This document shows positions 1 to 10,763 of a stretch of 64,000 bases of DNA, piece after piece. The DNA lies in the NCBI RefSeq assembly GCF_036785885.1, contig NC_092312.1, positions 11,736,001 through 11,800,000 of the forward strand, written 5' to 3'. Each line of letters begins with the position of its first letter. The stretch's first letter is position 1. The translations under genes were made by a program, and so were the position numbers. The notes below the pieces were generated by a model. It saw nothing but the letters and a program-made list of their open reading frames with translations. It had not been told where the DNA came from and searched no databases. Source of the DNA: Coffea arabica (lineage: Eukaryota > Streptophyta > Magnoliopsida > Gentianales > Rubiaceae).

Positions 1-422
1 ATCACAGATGAAGTGGATAAAGCGAAATAGAAATGAATACTTGGATTCGTATGAACTATGTGGTAAGAAATCGCTAAAACCCATACATTCCTCTTGATTT
101 GGTTAATAATGTATGAATGGTGTTATTGAACTATGTGGGTATTGTATTTAGTGAGTAAAAGGATTTTATGTTTTGTACTGGTTGAGAAGAAAGCGACATG
201 AGAGCACTGGTGGGATTGAAAAGGACGTTTCTTTATAGGATTCATTTTGTTGTCATCACAATATGTTGCAAAGGGTCTTACAAGAACATTTTTTTTTTAT
301 AATTTATTGAAATTTATTGTTAATTGTGTTTCGTGTGTTAGATGGTTGCTGATTTTACGTTCATTTTTAATTATATGAACAATAAAAATACTAATTAAGA
401 TTAATTTTTTTTGTGTTGATGT
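1..422. other. AT-rich DNA upstream of the MULE coding remnant
   Basis: No gene is recognisable here. The stretch just before position 425 ends in a T-rich tract followed by GTAG, which resembles an intron acceptor leading into the first recognisable MULE coding segment. It may therefore be the 5' intron and leader of that element. No terminal inverted repeat could be paired by eye. Confidence 0.4.
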
Positions 423-3400
423 AGAAAATGGAAGAGGTGCATTTTCAATTAAACTTCACCATGAGAATAAAATTAAGGAAAACAAGTACAAGAGTTATGA
501 TAGGAGAGAGGTAGACTACTTTGACATGCATCATGCATATGTTATGTCGTTACAAGTGATAAATGAAATGGTTCTAAAATGCGGGCACCGGAGGATTATG
601 TTGTATTATTATGTTGATTCTAGAAATGACTTGAACCACAGACTAAAAGAATTTCAAACGGATAAAAATATGCGAAAATTTTGTGATTAGTGTATGAATA
701 TAAGTTTATAGAGGTTTACTACGATCATTTGATATTAGAAGAAATATATGAGCTTGGTAGGTAGAAAAAAGAGCAGATGGAGGAACTATTGCAGAAGTCT
801 ACAGTTATTATAGAGGAGATTGAAAATGTTGTTGAAGTAGTTCCAAAAAAACTTGCGAGACCTTGTGCTAGGAAAAAGGCTATTGCTGCTTTGGAGTAAA
901 AGCAAGACTGTCCAATTTGAGAGTTCGAAAATAATACAACAACTGTAGAACCAGTTGTAGAAATGAACAAGACAAATGAGGCAAGAAATGATACTGTTGA
1001 AAAAGCCATTCAAGATGGAACGCATAATAGAACTGAGTATGATTCGAGTTTTAATCATAGGAAAGACTTTGCTAATTATAATAAATAATGCTAAGATGAA
1101 CAAATGTATCAACAAGAGTGTGAGTAGCACATGGAGATTCAAGATACTTTTGTTGGGGCCCAAAAAAGGGCCAATCAAGGTAGCTACCTCCACACAGAGT
1201 CCTTTCATCATGATGAACCAATTGAAAAAGATCATCATGAAAACTCTACATTCAAACATGAGCCATCAACCAAGGGCAAGAGGCAAGGAAGGAAGAGACA
1301 ACAAACTAGAAATTTCACAAGAAAAAGGAGTGATAAAGCGCAACAGTCCCAAGCCACTGGTTCAGAAAATAAAGATGGAGTAGGTGGACCTAAACACAAT
1401 TCACTTATAAATGATACCTTAGATGTGGAGTTTCATAGTGATCCTGATACAAGTGAAGATGATGATGCTCCAATGAGGTATACCAGTCTCAATATTGCCA
1501 GAGATAGTTGAACTCCACAGTTTCATGTTGACCAGAAATTTGGTACCAAAAAGAAGTTTATAATTGCCATAAAAAACTATGCAATCATATCTAGTAGACC
1601 AATCTATATGTATACCAGTGACAAGACAAGATTGAGATCTAAATGTAGGCATCCTAATTGCAAGTGATACATGTATGCTTTACAGGTTCCAACGTTGGGC
1701 ACATTTGATTTTGTATTTAAGCAATCATATCTGGTAGACCAATCTATATGTATACCAATGACAAGACAAGATTGAGATCTAAATCTAGGCATCCTAATTG
1801 CAAGTGATACATGTATGCTTCACAGGTTCCAACGTTAGGCACATTTGATTTTGTATTTAAGAGAATGCTTGATGTACACAATAATTGTAGCCATGCTTAG
1901 AGGAATAAGAATATGACTTCAGAGTGGCTGGCAGAAAAATTTGAAAAGCTAGCCCGTATAAACATGAAAATGCTAGTTGGACAGCTGTTGCAAAATGTTG
2001 ATTAACAGTTCAATTGTGAACAAAAAACAAAGGATACAAAGCATTAGCCGTAGTTAAAGCAAACATTAGAAGTTCAGCAACTAAGCAATATGCTTTAATT
2101 GAAAAATATGCAGTAGAATTACAGAAAATATATCCTAACACCACCATCGATGTCAAGTTCTACCGAAAACCTGATTCCCAAAGCAACCCTAAGTTCATGA
2201 GGTTGTACTATTATTTGGGAGCACTAAAAACATGTTTCAAAAAAGGATGTAGGCTTCTTATTGTTCTGGATGGGTGCCATATTAAGGGACCTTACCCTGA
2301 CTAACTATTGACTGCTATTGGGGTTGATCTCAATAATGGATGGTGACTAATAACTTGGGCTATTATTGAAAAAGAGGTAAACAAGTAATGGCATTGATTT
2401 TTAAGTTTGTTGATTGAAGATTTAGACATACTTCATGGAATCAGAGAATATACATTTATTTCAAACTAATAGAAAGTGAGTTTCTATACATTCACTTCAC
2501 TAATTTTCATGTAAGTGGCTAACACACAGCTACCTTGGATCCCTAATATGTGTTGTTTTACTATCTTGATATTGATAGAGTTTTAATAGTGATCTACTTG
2601 AATTGTTGTCATATGCTGGACATAGATTTTGCGTACAACACATGTATAAAAATTTTAAGACGAAATACCTTAGGGAGCTCCTGAAGTAGAAATTTTGAAA
2701 CATTGCATCAGTTACAATAGTTGAATTTTATGTTGCAACATTGGAAGGGTTGAGAGAATTTGACCAACAGGCTTATGCATGGATTAAAAAATCAGCAGCA
2801 CCCTAATATTGGTGTAAGACTTTTTTCCTATACCACATAAAATCTGACATGTTTGCCAATAATTTATCCGAGATCTTTAATTCACATGTATTGAATTATA
2901 GAGATTTAATCATTGAATTGTGTGAGGGGATTAGAGGATTTCTTATGGAGGGAATAAAAAGTAGGACTTCTTGGATGAGGAAATGTAGTGGTTCCGTTGG
3001 TTCAACAATAAAGATTTTGATTGAAAAAAGAGAAAAACTATCTAGAAGATGGCGTCTAATTTCAAATGGTAAAGGAGAGTATCAAATCAATGGATTAAGG
3101 GGGAAACAGTTTGTTGTATACTTAAGAGAGAAAATATGTACTTGTAACTTAGTGGCAAATTAGTGATCTTCTATGTTGTCATGCAATTTCGATCATTATT
3201 AAAATTGGTGGGACCCCTATGAATATGCACACGATTGTTATAGTAGAGATGTCTTTTTAGCAATCTATGATAATGTATTTTATCCAATAAATGGCAAGTT
3301 CCTGTGGTCTGAGAGCAATACGTTGAATTCTCCCATACCATGTGTTCAACCTGGTCGGTCAAAAAGATCAAGAAAGAACTAAAGTAAGAAGTGATGTTCA

Positions 3401-4189
3401 TATTGGAAAAAACAATGTGCAAAAACTGAAGAAACATGTAATCATGCACTGCAAAAAATGTGGGCAAGCAAGTCACAATAGTACTACTTGCAAATATGTT
3501 TCAGATTCTGGTGTTGCTGATCCATCTCACTCTGCTGGCATGAAATATGTTGTTACAAAATCTGCTACAAGGCCTATCACATTATCTGATAGAAGTAATT
3601 CTAGAAATGCTGTTACAAGTCCTGAATCTGGTTTTACATAAAGGTGCTTTTGGTGCAGATACCCCCCAACATGAAGCATTTGTAGAGTTTGAAACATTGA
3701 CAAAAAAAGAGGGGCAATCAAACAACAATAACACTACTCTTGTTATATCTTCACAAGCTGATAGTGTTGGATATGTGAAAACTTATAATGCTTAAAACGA
3801 ACAAAGATTAGATACTGTTGTTAGAACAACCAAACCAAAACAGAATATTAGAAAGACTAATGCACTAGTTAGTCCACAATTTTGGTCCTACTATTTTGGC
3901 ACTTTTCCTAATTAAATTGTTTAATTTACAATGTGTTCATACTGTCTATATTTGTTGCCCACAGATAAGGAGAATTAGGCTTACAATTGTTAACCAAGAC
4001 ACCAGTGGCACTGCTAGACATATGAATTTTGGAGCTCATAAAAAAAGGGAACCTGGCAAGAGAAAGTTGAGTGATATAAATAAAATTATGATAAACACTA
4101 AATACGAATACTTAGATAAAGAACCTCCTTTTATGATTAATAGATGGGCTGGAAGTTCAACAAACGCTAGAGGTGAAGGTTCAACTTAA
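423..4189 (+). mobile_element. Decayed MuDR-type Mutator-like element (MULE), transposase remnant
   Basis: Translated pieces along the plus strand follow the order of plant MuDR transposases. First comes a PB1-like N-terminal piece (about 425-690, containing VDYFDMHHAYVMSLQ). A MuDR DNA-binding piece follows (about 1510-1870, FGTKKKFIIAIKNYAI). The MULE catalytic region is at about 2150-2440 (LIVLDGCHIKGPYP, then LLTAIGVDLNNGW). A SWIM-like piece (CTCNLVAN, about 3138) is followed by a CCHC knuckle (CKKCGQASHNSTTC, about 3450-3493). The tail ends at 4189. Many in-frame stops and shifts and an internal 140-bp tandem duplication make it non-functional. No TIRs or 9-bp target duplication could be identified, so the true ends are unknown. 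The family call is firm; the borders are not. Confidence 0.85.
1581..1860. repeat. 140-bp tandem duplication inside the MULE remnant
   Basis: Positions 1581-1720 and 1721-1860 are adjacent near-identical copies, each starting GCAATCATATCT and ending GATTTTGTATTTAA, with only a few differences. The unit length is not a multiple of three, so the duplication itself shifts the transposase frame. Confidence 0.95.
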
Positions 4190-5991
4190 GGGATCCATAA
4201 TGTTGACTAATTTTCTTTTCTTTTGTTTTTTCAACTAAAGTAGTCTTTTGTATGGTATCCATTATTTGAGATTGACAGATTTAGGACGATTGACATGCTT
4301 AAACAAATGATAACTTTTGTTGGAAGTTTAGAATATTCATTTGATACTTTTGTCAATTGATTGTAGTTATGGACAAGTAATAAAGTCTGAAATATTGACT
4401 GATGTATTTGTCAATTGTTTATATATATATATATGTATATATATATGTGTTGATTTTATCTTCTCCAATTATGTCTATTTGTATTTGCCATATATAACGC
4501 CAAAGGAACAGCTCACATCTAAATTCACAATTATAACATTGTTTAAAAAATAAAAAACATTTTCATCCCAAAAAGGTGAATAACACCTGACAAAATAAAG
4601 TGTAAACATTAGTATTACACATAACAATATGTACAACAAACAAAATTACCTACAAGAAACTACAAGAACAATGGTGTCCTAATATCCATCAAATTGAAAC
4701 TTGCTAAAATAATGTCCATTTGTAGGCCCCCAAATCCATATCAATAGAGTCACAATTACTCATACCGCAACAACAAAAACAATGAACAAATTTTTCCTCG
4801 ACTTACTTCCAAGTTTCTTTTTCACCTGTCGCGCCCCATTTTTTGATAAGAAAAATAAATAAATGGTTTGAGAAAGATGTTTTTGTGATTCAATTTTGAT
4901 TGGAAAATGATTTTTGTAAGTTGAAAAAGATATGGGTCTAATATGGGACTTGAAGAAAGCGACGATTTGACCCAAAAAAAATATTTTTTTTAAAAGGGTT
5001 TTTGAATGAGAAATTGGAGTCGCCACTTGGTAATGATTAAGGTGTACCAAGCCACCTAAAAAATAAATTTTTAAAGACAAAGTAGTAAAACCCTTTTAAA
5101 AACGACTCCTATTCCACGTAAGCCAAAGAAAAAGGTTCGGGAGTCACGTTTGACAAAGGGGAAGGCAAGGATAGAACCCAAGACACCCCTTTGACCTAGC
5201 CAAGGCTAGTTGCGCGACTTAACCTTACCTTTCCTAATCTTCTACCCAATGTATGTATCGCACGTTGGATATGACTATATGAATGCAAAACGGAAAGGAA
5301 AATGCAATCCTAAATTCTACGATGTCTCTTGTGAGGCTTTTGGTCCCAAACCACATGAATTGTGGCGGCCAACAAAGGAAAACTCATAGAGGTCGATTAA
5401 TGCAAATGAGAGTTCAAATTCAAGCGTGCAAGTGTGAAAGTGTATGAAAGATGCAAGAAATATAAGTGCAAGTGTGCGAATGTAAAAAATGCATGTGAAA
5501 TTGTATAAAATTCAAGTGTTTTTCGTGTGCAAGTGTGTGAAAATAGAATAAGAGATATATAAGGTAAAGTGGAATTCCATTTGTGAGGTGAAAATGATCA
5601 CGTGATAGGAAAAATGTAGTGAAAAAGTATGGTTTGAGAAATGTGAAAAATGTGGTTAAAAGAGTATGTAGGTGATAAAAATGAAAGTATGACCCTAGGG
5701 GAATGCAACAAATTGGGTACGGGGATGACGCCTAATTTTTCGACTTTGATTTTCCCTCGGATTAGAAGGTAAAACTAGCGTGCTAAGGCTATCGAGTAGC
5801 CACACTCGCTCGTTTCCCTTATCAAGAGGGGATACTCAAGCAAAATGAACCCTATAGCTAGTATGGGATGCAAAACCTAAAATGAGGGGAAAAGGGGTTC
5901 GAGGATCATGCCAAATGATAAAACTAAGAAAAATGCGTGATATGTGGTGAACAAGCAAATGATGTACTAACGAGGGAAAATCCCTAAGGGT

Positions 5992-6079
5992 CTAGCGTTG
6001 GACTAGCCCATTCTATGAATTCCGACTAGCGTTGGACTAGTAGAAACGATAAAAGAAGCCACAACTAGCGTTGGGCTAG
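5992..6079. repeat. Triple CTAGCGTTGGACTAG motif inside the solo LTR
   Basis: A 15-base, partly palindromic motif occurs at 5992-6006, 6026-6040 and, with one change, 6065-6079. Its function is unknown; it may be a short tandem array within the LTR. Confidence 0.8.
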
Positions 6080-6736
6080 TGTGGTGACGTACATTTATCC
6101 ATTCCATTCATCGACACTATGGAAAGCAAGTAGACATACCAAATACTCATAAACACGTAGCACGTAACATTTAGCATGCTCGACTAAATGCAAGACCCTA
6201 ATAAAGCGATTAAACACTTAACACGTAGGCATGCAACCAACTAATGAACCTATTACATTCACTAACTAAAACAAAAGGGGAAGGGGAAAATGGACCAAAT
6301 TGCTCGCCACAGCCCTATCTATTACAAGCCAAGAGGTGTACACATACCCCATTAAAAGAATAACTTAAGTAAATGAAATAAATGAAAGGAAATAAGGAGA
6401 GGCTAGGAAAGCAAGTAGACATGCAAATTTCAATTAGCACATTAGTCCACATAGGAGAGAAACAAAAGGGGTAAAAGAGATTATACCTCCCCGTTGGTGA
6501 TACTAAGGAAGTAAACAAACTCAACTTGGCTAGAGTCACCCAAGAAAAGACTAACTTAGGCTAAAATCATCAAAAACAAAAGATTAATGCACCAATTTAG
6601 TGATAAGATATAAACTAAACAATTTGGATCCACCAAAACATCAAACTTTCCCTCAATTGCAACTCAATGAAGTCAAAACTAATTAAAGACCAAGCAAAGG
6701 CATGATCATCCAACCTCCAAGCATAACATCTACTAA

Positions 6737-7165
6737 GACCCAAATACAAGCACTACTCAAATCATTTGAACCTAATTGAAGCATTTAAAAAACTCAAAGG
6801 TTCCCAAGTAAAAATAAAGTCCAAGCAAACATCATATCTCAAGAATCCAAGAGTGAATGAAGGTCCATGAATGGTTTAAACTTGCATTTCTAGGACCCAA
6901 AAACAAGCACTACTCAAACATTCAAGTCCAATTGAAACGTTTGAAAACTTCAAAGGTCCCAAAAATAAAGAAAAAGCCAAGCAATGATTGAAATTACAAT
7001 TACTTTAGAACCTACATGCAAGAATCAGCACATAATTGAGCCACAAAGCAACAAAGGGAGGCTTAGGGGGGCAAAGTGTGATTATTCTAGGACTTAATTG
7101 CAAGAAGTCAGCACATGATTGGGCCACAATGCAACAAAGGAAGACTTGAGGGGTCAAAGTGTAAC
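6737..7165. repeat. Degenerate internal direct repeats in the solo LTR
   Basis: A unit of about 90 bp starting ACCCAAATACAAGCACTACTC (6737) recurs diverged at about 6895. A second unit of about 75 bp containing CAGCACATAATTGAGCCACAA (about 7027) recurs at about 7107. These look like old tandem duplications that lengthened the LTR. Confidence 0.6.
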
Positions 7166-10100
7166 TTTTCTGAAATTTTTCATGCAAACCATGCAAACCT
7201 ACAAAACTCATATTCCTGCAATTTTCCAGCAACCATTCTTTCAGCAATCTGTCATTTAGCCCAGATGCATTTGTACAAAACAAACCAATGGATTCAACGA
7301 CTCAACTTGCACGCAACAACTTAGAAGAAGGTTATGCAAAATCTGGAAAAGACTTTCATGCAAGGCTCATGAAGAAACTGAGATTTCTGCAATTGTCCAG
7401 CCAATGTTGCTTCTGCAACTTTTGAGCTTTTCAAAATGTGAATATAAGATTTCAAAACAAATTCATCAAGGACCATTTCTCAACACCACCTAAAAGCTAG
7501 ACATTATGATTAACGCGATCTAATCATGAACACCAAACCATTAAAATCATATAAAGACCAATGAGAAAATGAACAGAGATAATGCCGCGGCAGAGAAAAC
7601 AAAACCAGCTATCATTTTCTGCAACATCATTTCGCTTCCCCACAGTGCCAACGCAGCTATACAGCAGAAATTTTCTTTTCTTCCTCAACCATGTTCATGC
7701 CATTTCCTTATTCAAATTAAACACATTCATGCAAACAAACCAAGAAGAAACATGCTGGAATTATCATCTAAACAAAACACCATAGCTTGGGACCGAAAAG
7801 GAAGAAAACGATAAGACAAGGCCGTGAGTTTCTGTTCGGCAAACTGAAATGCGTTTTCCATCAAGTACTTTGGCATGATTCAAATGTCTTTTAAACACCA
7901 AACACACAAACTCAACACTAAACAGACAAAAGACAGCCATTTTCTAAACTTTTCATGCAAATGTTATGAGGAAAGTTGCTGCAATAGAAAGGAAGGCTTG
8001 CCGCAATTCAAACCTATTGCCATTCGCACTTAAAAAACAAAACTGCTGCAACCAACGAAGAAAAATCAAGTTTCTAGCAGTAAAACCTCTTATTATGACT
8101 CTAAGGATCTTAACAGGCACAAGTTATGCAAATAGAGACCCAAGACACAGTCTTTCGGTCATCAAATTGGAAAAAGCTATAACCTTTCAACCAAATATCA
8201 AGCTAAGCATCCTTCAAACACGAACTATAATTTCAGCAAACAAAAGGAAAGAACTACAAAAGATTAGTACTGGCCGAAAAGGTTCAATTTGATTGCAGTC
8301 AAAATTTTAGTTCAAAGGTTCTAGCATACAACATAAAACCCCACTCATAAGAGGATCATCAACATCAGCCGTCAACATACCAAACAAAAATCCAAGATTT
8401 GGAAAGCTATTTGGAAGAAAAGGCAAAAGAGAGGCTTACAATGCTATTTTTGGTGAAGATTCGGCAGCAACGATGAAGCTGGATTTGATAAGCGACAACT
8501 ATCCCAGATGATGCTGGATTTTTCCCTTCGTTTCTTTTTCCTGAAACTCTTCTTGCAACTTCAGATCCTCTCTTCACTTTCGAACAATTTTTCAGTTGTC
8601 GTCTCCTCTAGCACAGCCGAATGCCACCCTCGACCTCCTATCTCTTTCCCAAGCTTCCCCAGTTATTTTCTTTTCTTCCGTCACCTTCAGCCATCATCCA
8701 CAAAACCTCTATTTCCTCAGCCCTCAAGCTCTCGTTCACTCTCGGCTCTATCTCTTTCTCTCTAGCTATCCACGTTTCTTTTCTCAAGCTCCTTGCCGTC
8801 AACTATCCTCTCTGGTTTCTTTTTTTTTTCTTTGTTTTCTTTGAGCAAATTTTTTGCAGCCGTCAACTTTTTCCGTCGGACTTTGGTTCAGATTTTTCTC
8901 TCCCTATTTGCGGCTCTCAACTCTAAAAACTCCTCCCGCGGCTGATGCTTTCTTTTTTCTTTTATATGGAATTCCAGGTTCCTAAACCCTCACCCCAATG
9001 GTGAGGATGAAGGCTTGTCCTTCCCTTTCCATCCAGCCATCCGATGGCTATTGAAGTTGTACCTTGCACGCTGCAATTTTGCAGCGTGCATGCTGCGGTA
9101 AAATTTTTATTTTTTTTTAAATAATAACTAAAATAAAATTAAAAAAAAAAAGAAAACTATTTAACTTAATACAAAAATGTAAAAATGATATTAAATAAAG
9201 AAAAACACTAATTTTAAAAACATCAGACAAAAAATAAACAAACTAGAAATAATAAACAATCAAAGTTGCGTTTTTTCATTTTTCTTCTTTCTTTTTTTTT
9301 TTCATTTTTGTCATTTTTCCCTTTTTTTTCATTTTTTTTTCAAAATAACTTAATAAAAATAAAATGCCAAAAGGTTGAATTTAAAAGAAATAAACGTATT
9401 TTTGTGAACAAATTTTCCTTTTTCTTTCTTTCCATTTTTCCAAGCCAACTAAAGCCTATATTTTTTTGATTTTTTCTTCTTTTCCCTCTTTTTCTTTAAT
9501 TTTCTCTTTTCTCTTCTTTTTATGATTTTTCATTTTCATTTTTCCTTCAAGAAAGCATTGAATAAAAATAAAATGACTAAAACATATTTTTGATATTTTC
9601 CTTTTCTTTTTTTTTTCTAAAAAACTCTAAGCTAATCTTAAACTTAAAAGCTAAAACTAAAAACTAGAACTAAAAGTAAATAAGAATAAATAGCAAATGA
9701 AATAGGTCAACTTAAAGGGCGAAAATGAATAAAACTAAAATATCATAACAACTAATAGTGCAAAACACACAATAACGAACTAAAATGCAAGCAATCGAAA
9801 ATGAAAATCATGAAATAGATGCTACATAAAATTATTCAAAATTTGGTGTCTACATCACCTTTCTATCTTGAACCTCCATTTTTTCAGCTTCGTTTTGCCA
9901 TTTTTGAATATCTTCTCACAATGCTTCATTCTCGAATTCTAGTCTATTTGCTTTCCTAAGAGGCTAGGTATTACTTGTTTCGAATGAGCACACATTTCAT
10001 TATCATAACACTCTCAATAGCCATATTCATTAATCTAACCAAAATTTTTTGTCCCATCAAATTGTATAACACACCCTTTAATTTATCAACTTTAATCTCC

Positions 10101-10335
10101 CAAAAAAAAACTCATCTTATCACAAGCACGTTCAAGGTATTTTTTTATTGGGTTTCTATCAGTCCATGAAGTCTTTAAAATAATTTTTCTTCTGTATTGA
10201 TAAATCGGAGTTGCTACCTTGCGTCTTGACATCGTGGAGTTTTAACCTTCCTAACAAAGTAGAGATTCCAAAATAGTTGTTAAACTCACCTCAAATCTCA
10301 AGAAAATGATGGGTTCAAGAAAGTTGGGATAAGTG

Positions 10336-10734
10336 TGTCACGACCTCAAGGTTAATTTCTGGAATGATGGAAGAATTTGAGAATGTTGATTGAGAAGAGT
10401 CAAGAATTTAGAGAGATTGGGAGATTTGAGAGGAAGAACAGAGAAGGTTAGAGAGAGAAAGTAGAGAACAAGATTGAAGAGCAGCAAGTTTTGTGATTAA
10501 TTTCCGTATCCTCCATTACATGTGGGTCCCACTTCTTATAACCAACCTAACCAACTTAGCAACAGAATTTAACTACCAGATGCCTCATTAAGTGAAACGG
10601 CATCGTATTGCTATTACTAAAGAAAGCCAAAACTGCATCGTTTAACTAATCTACGGACTAAACTAACTATTGCTCCAATTGGTGCACTAATTGAGCCATT
10701 ATTGCGTTAAGGCCCTATAGCTTGTGACCTGACA
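10336..10734 (-). repeat. 3' LTR of the Ty3/gypsy element
   Basis: This 399-bp repeat starts TGTCACGACC and ends TGACCTGACA. It matches the copy at 15412-15810 except at one position. The adjoining purine tract marks it as the 3' LTR of a minus-strand element. Confidence 0.97.
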
Positions 10735-10763
10735 ATCCCTTTCCCTTAAGAACAGACTTGTCC

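Larger units (their letters stand above)
4827..9854. mobile_element. Very long solo LTR (5,028 bp), Ogre/Tat-like Ty3/gypsy by size and ends
   Basis: The unit begins TGTCGCGCCCC and ends GGTGTCTACA, giving the TG...CA ends of an LTR. It is flanked by a perfect 5-bp duplication TCACC (4822-4826 and 9855-9859). No second LTR copy, primer-binding site, polypurine tract or gag-pol homology is visible inside, so it reads as a solo LTR left by recombination. The interior has the GGAGTCGCCACTTGG-type block near 5019 often seen in plant LTRs. It also holds internal direct repeats, a pyrimidine-rich tract (about 8500-9550) and very T-rich sequence. LTRs this long are known from the Ogre/Tat lineage; that assignment is an inference. 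The element is a fossil with no coding capacity. Confidence 0.8.
4680..10232 (-). pseudogene. GRF-type zinc-finger protein fossil, split by a solo LTR
   Basis: Read on the minus strand from an ATG at 10230-10232, the sequence gives ATPIYQYRRKIILKTSWTD then NPIKKYLERAC. This matches the start of plant GRF zinc-finger proteins (pattern CxCG, then TSWTxxNPGRRF, then C). A helical segment follows (LRKANRLEFENEAL, a stop, EDIQKWQNEAEKMEVQDRKV) and is cut by the LTR at 9854/4827. It resumes with KKKLGSKSRKNLFIVFVVAV, a hydrophobic tail that would be a C-terminal membrane anchor, and ends near 4682. Expected zinc-ligand cysteines read as tyrosine and several stops or shifts are present, so the gene is dead. 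GRF-type genes of this short coil-plus-anchor type are common, poorly understood plant families. The Ty3/gypsy element at 10336-15810 sits just upstream in what was its leader. Confidence 0.7.

Noticed and set aside
786-1259. 157-residue minus-strand frame
   Set aside because: It is antisense to the MULE coding remnant, which reads clearly on the plus strand.
5992-6079. CRISPR-like spaced repeats
   Set aside because: Only three short motifs at uneven spacing inside a plant LTR.
8508-8926. Overlapping plus-strand frames rich in Ser, Pro, Leu and Phe
   Set aside because: They lie in the pyrimidine-rich part of the solo LTR, are open in all three frames and have no recognisable domain.
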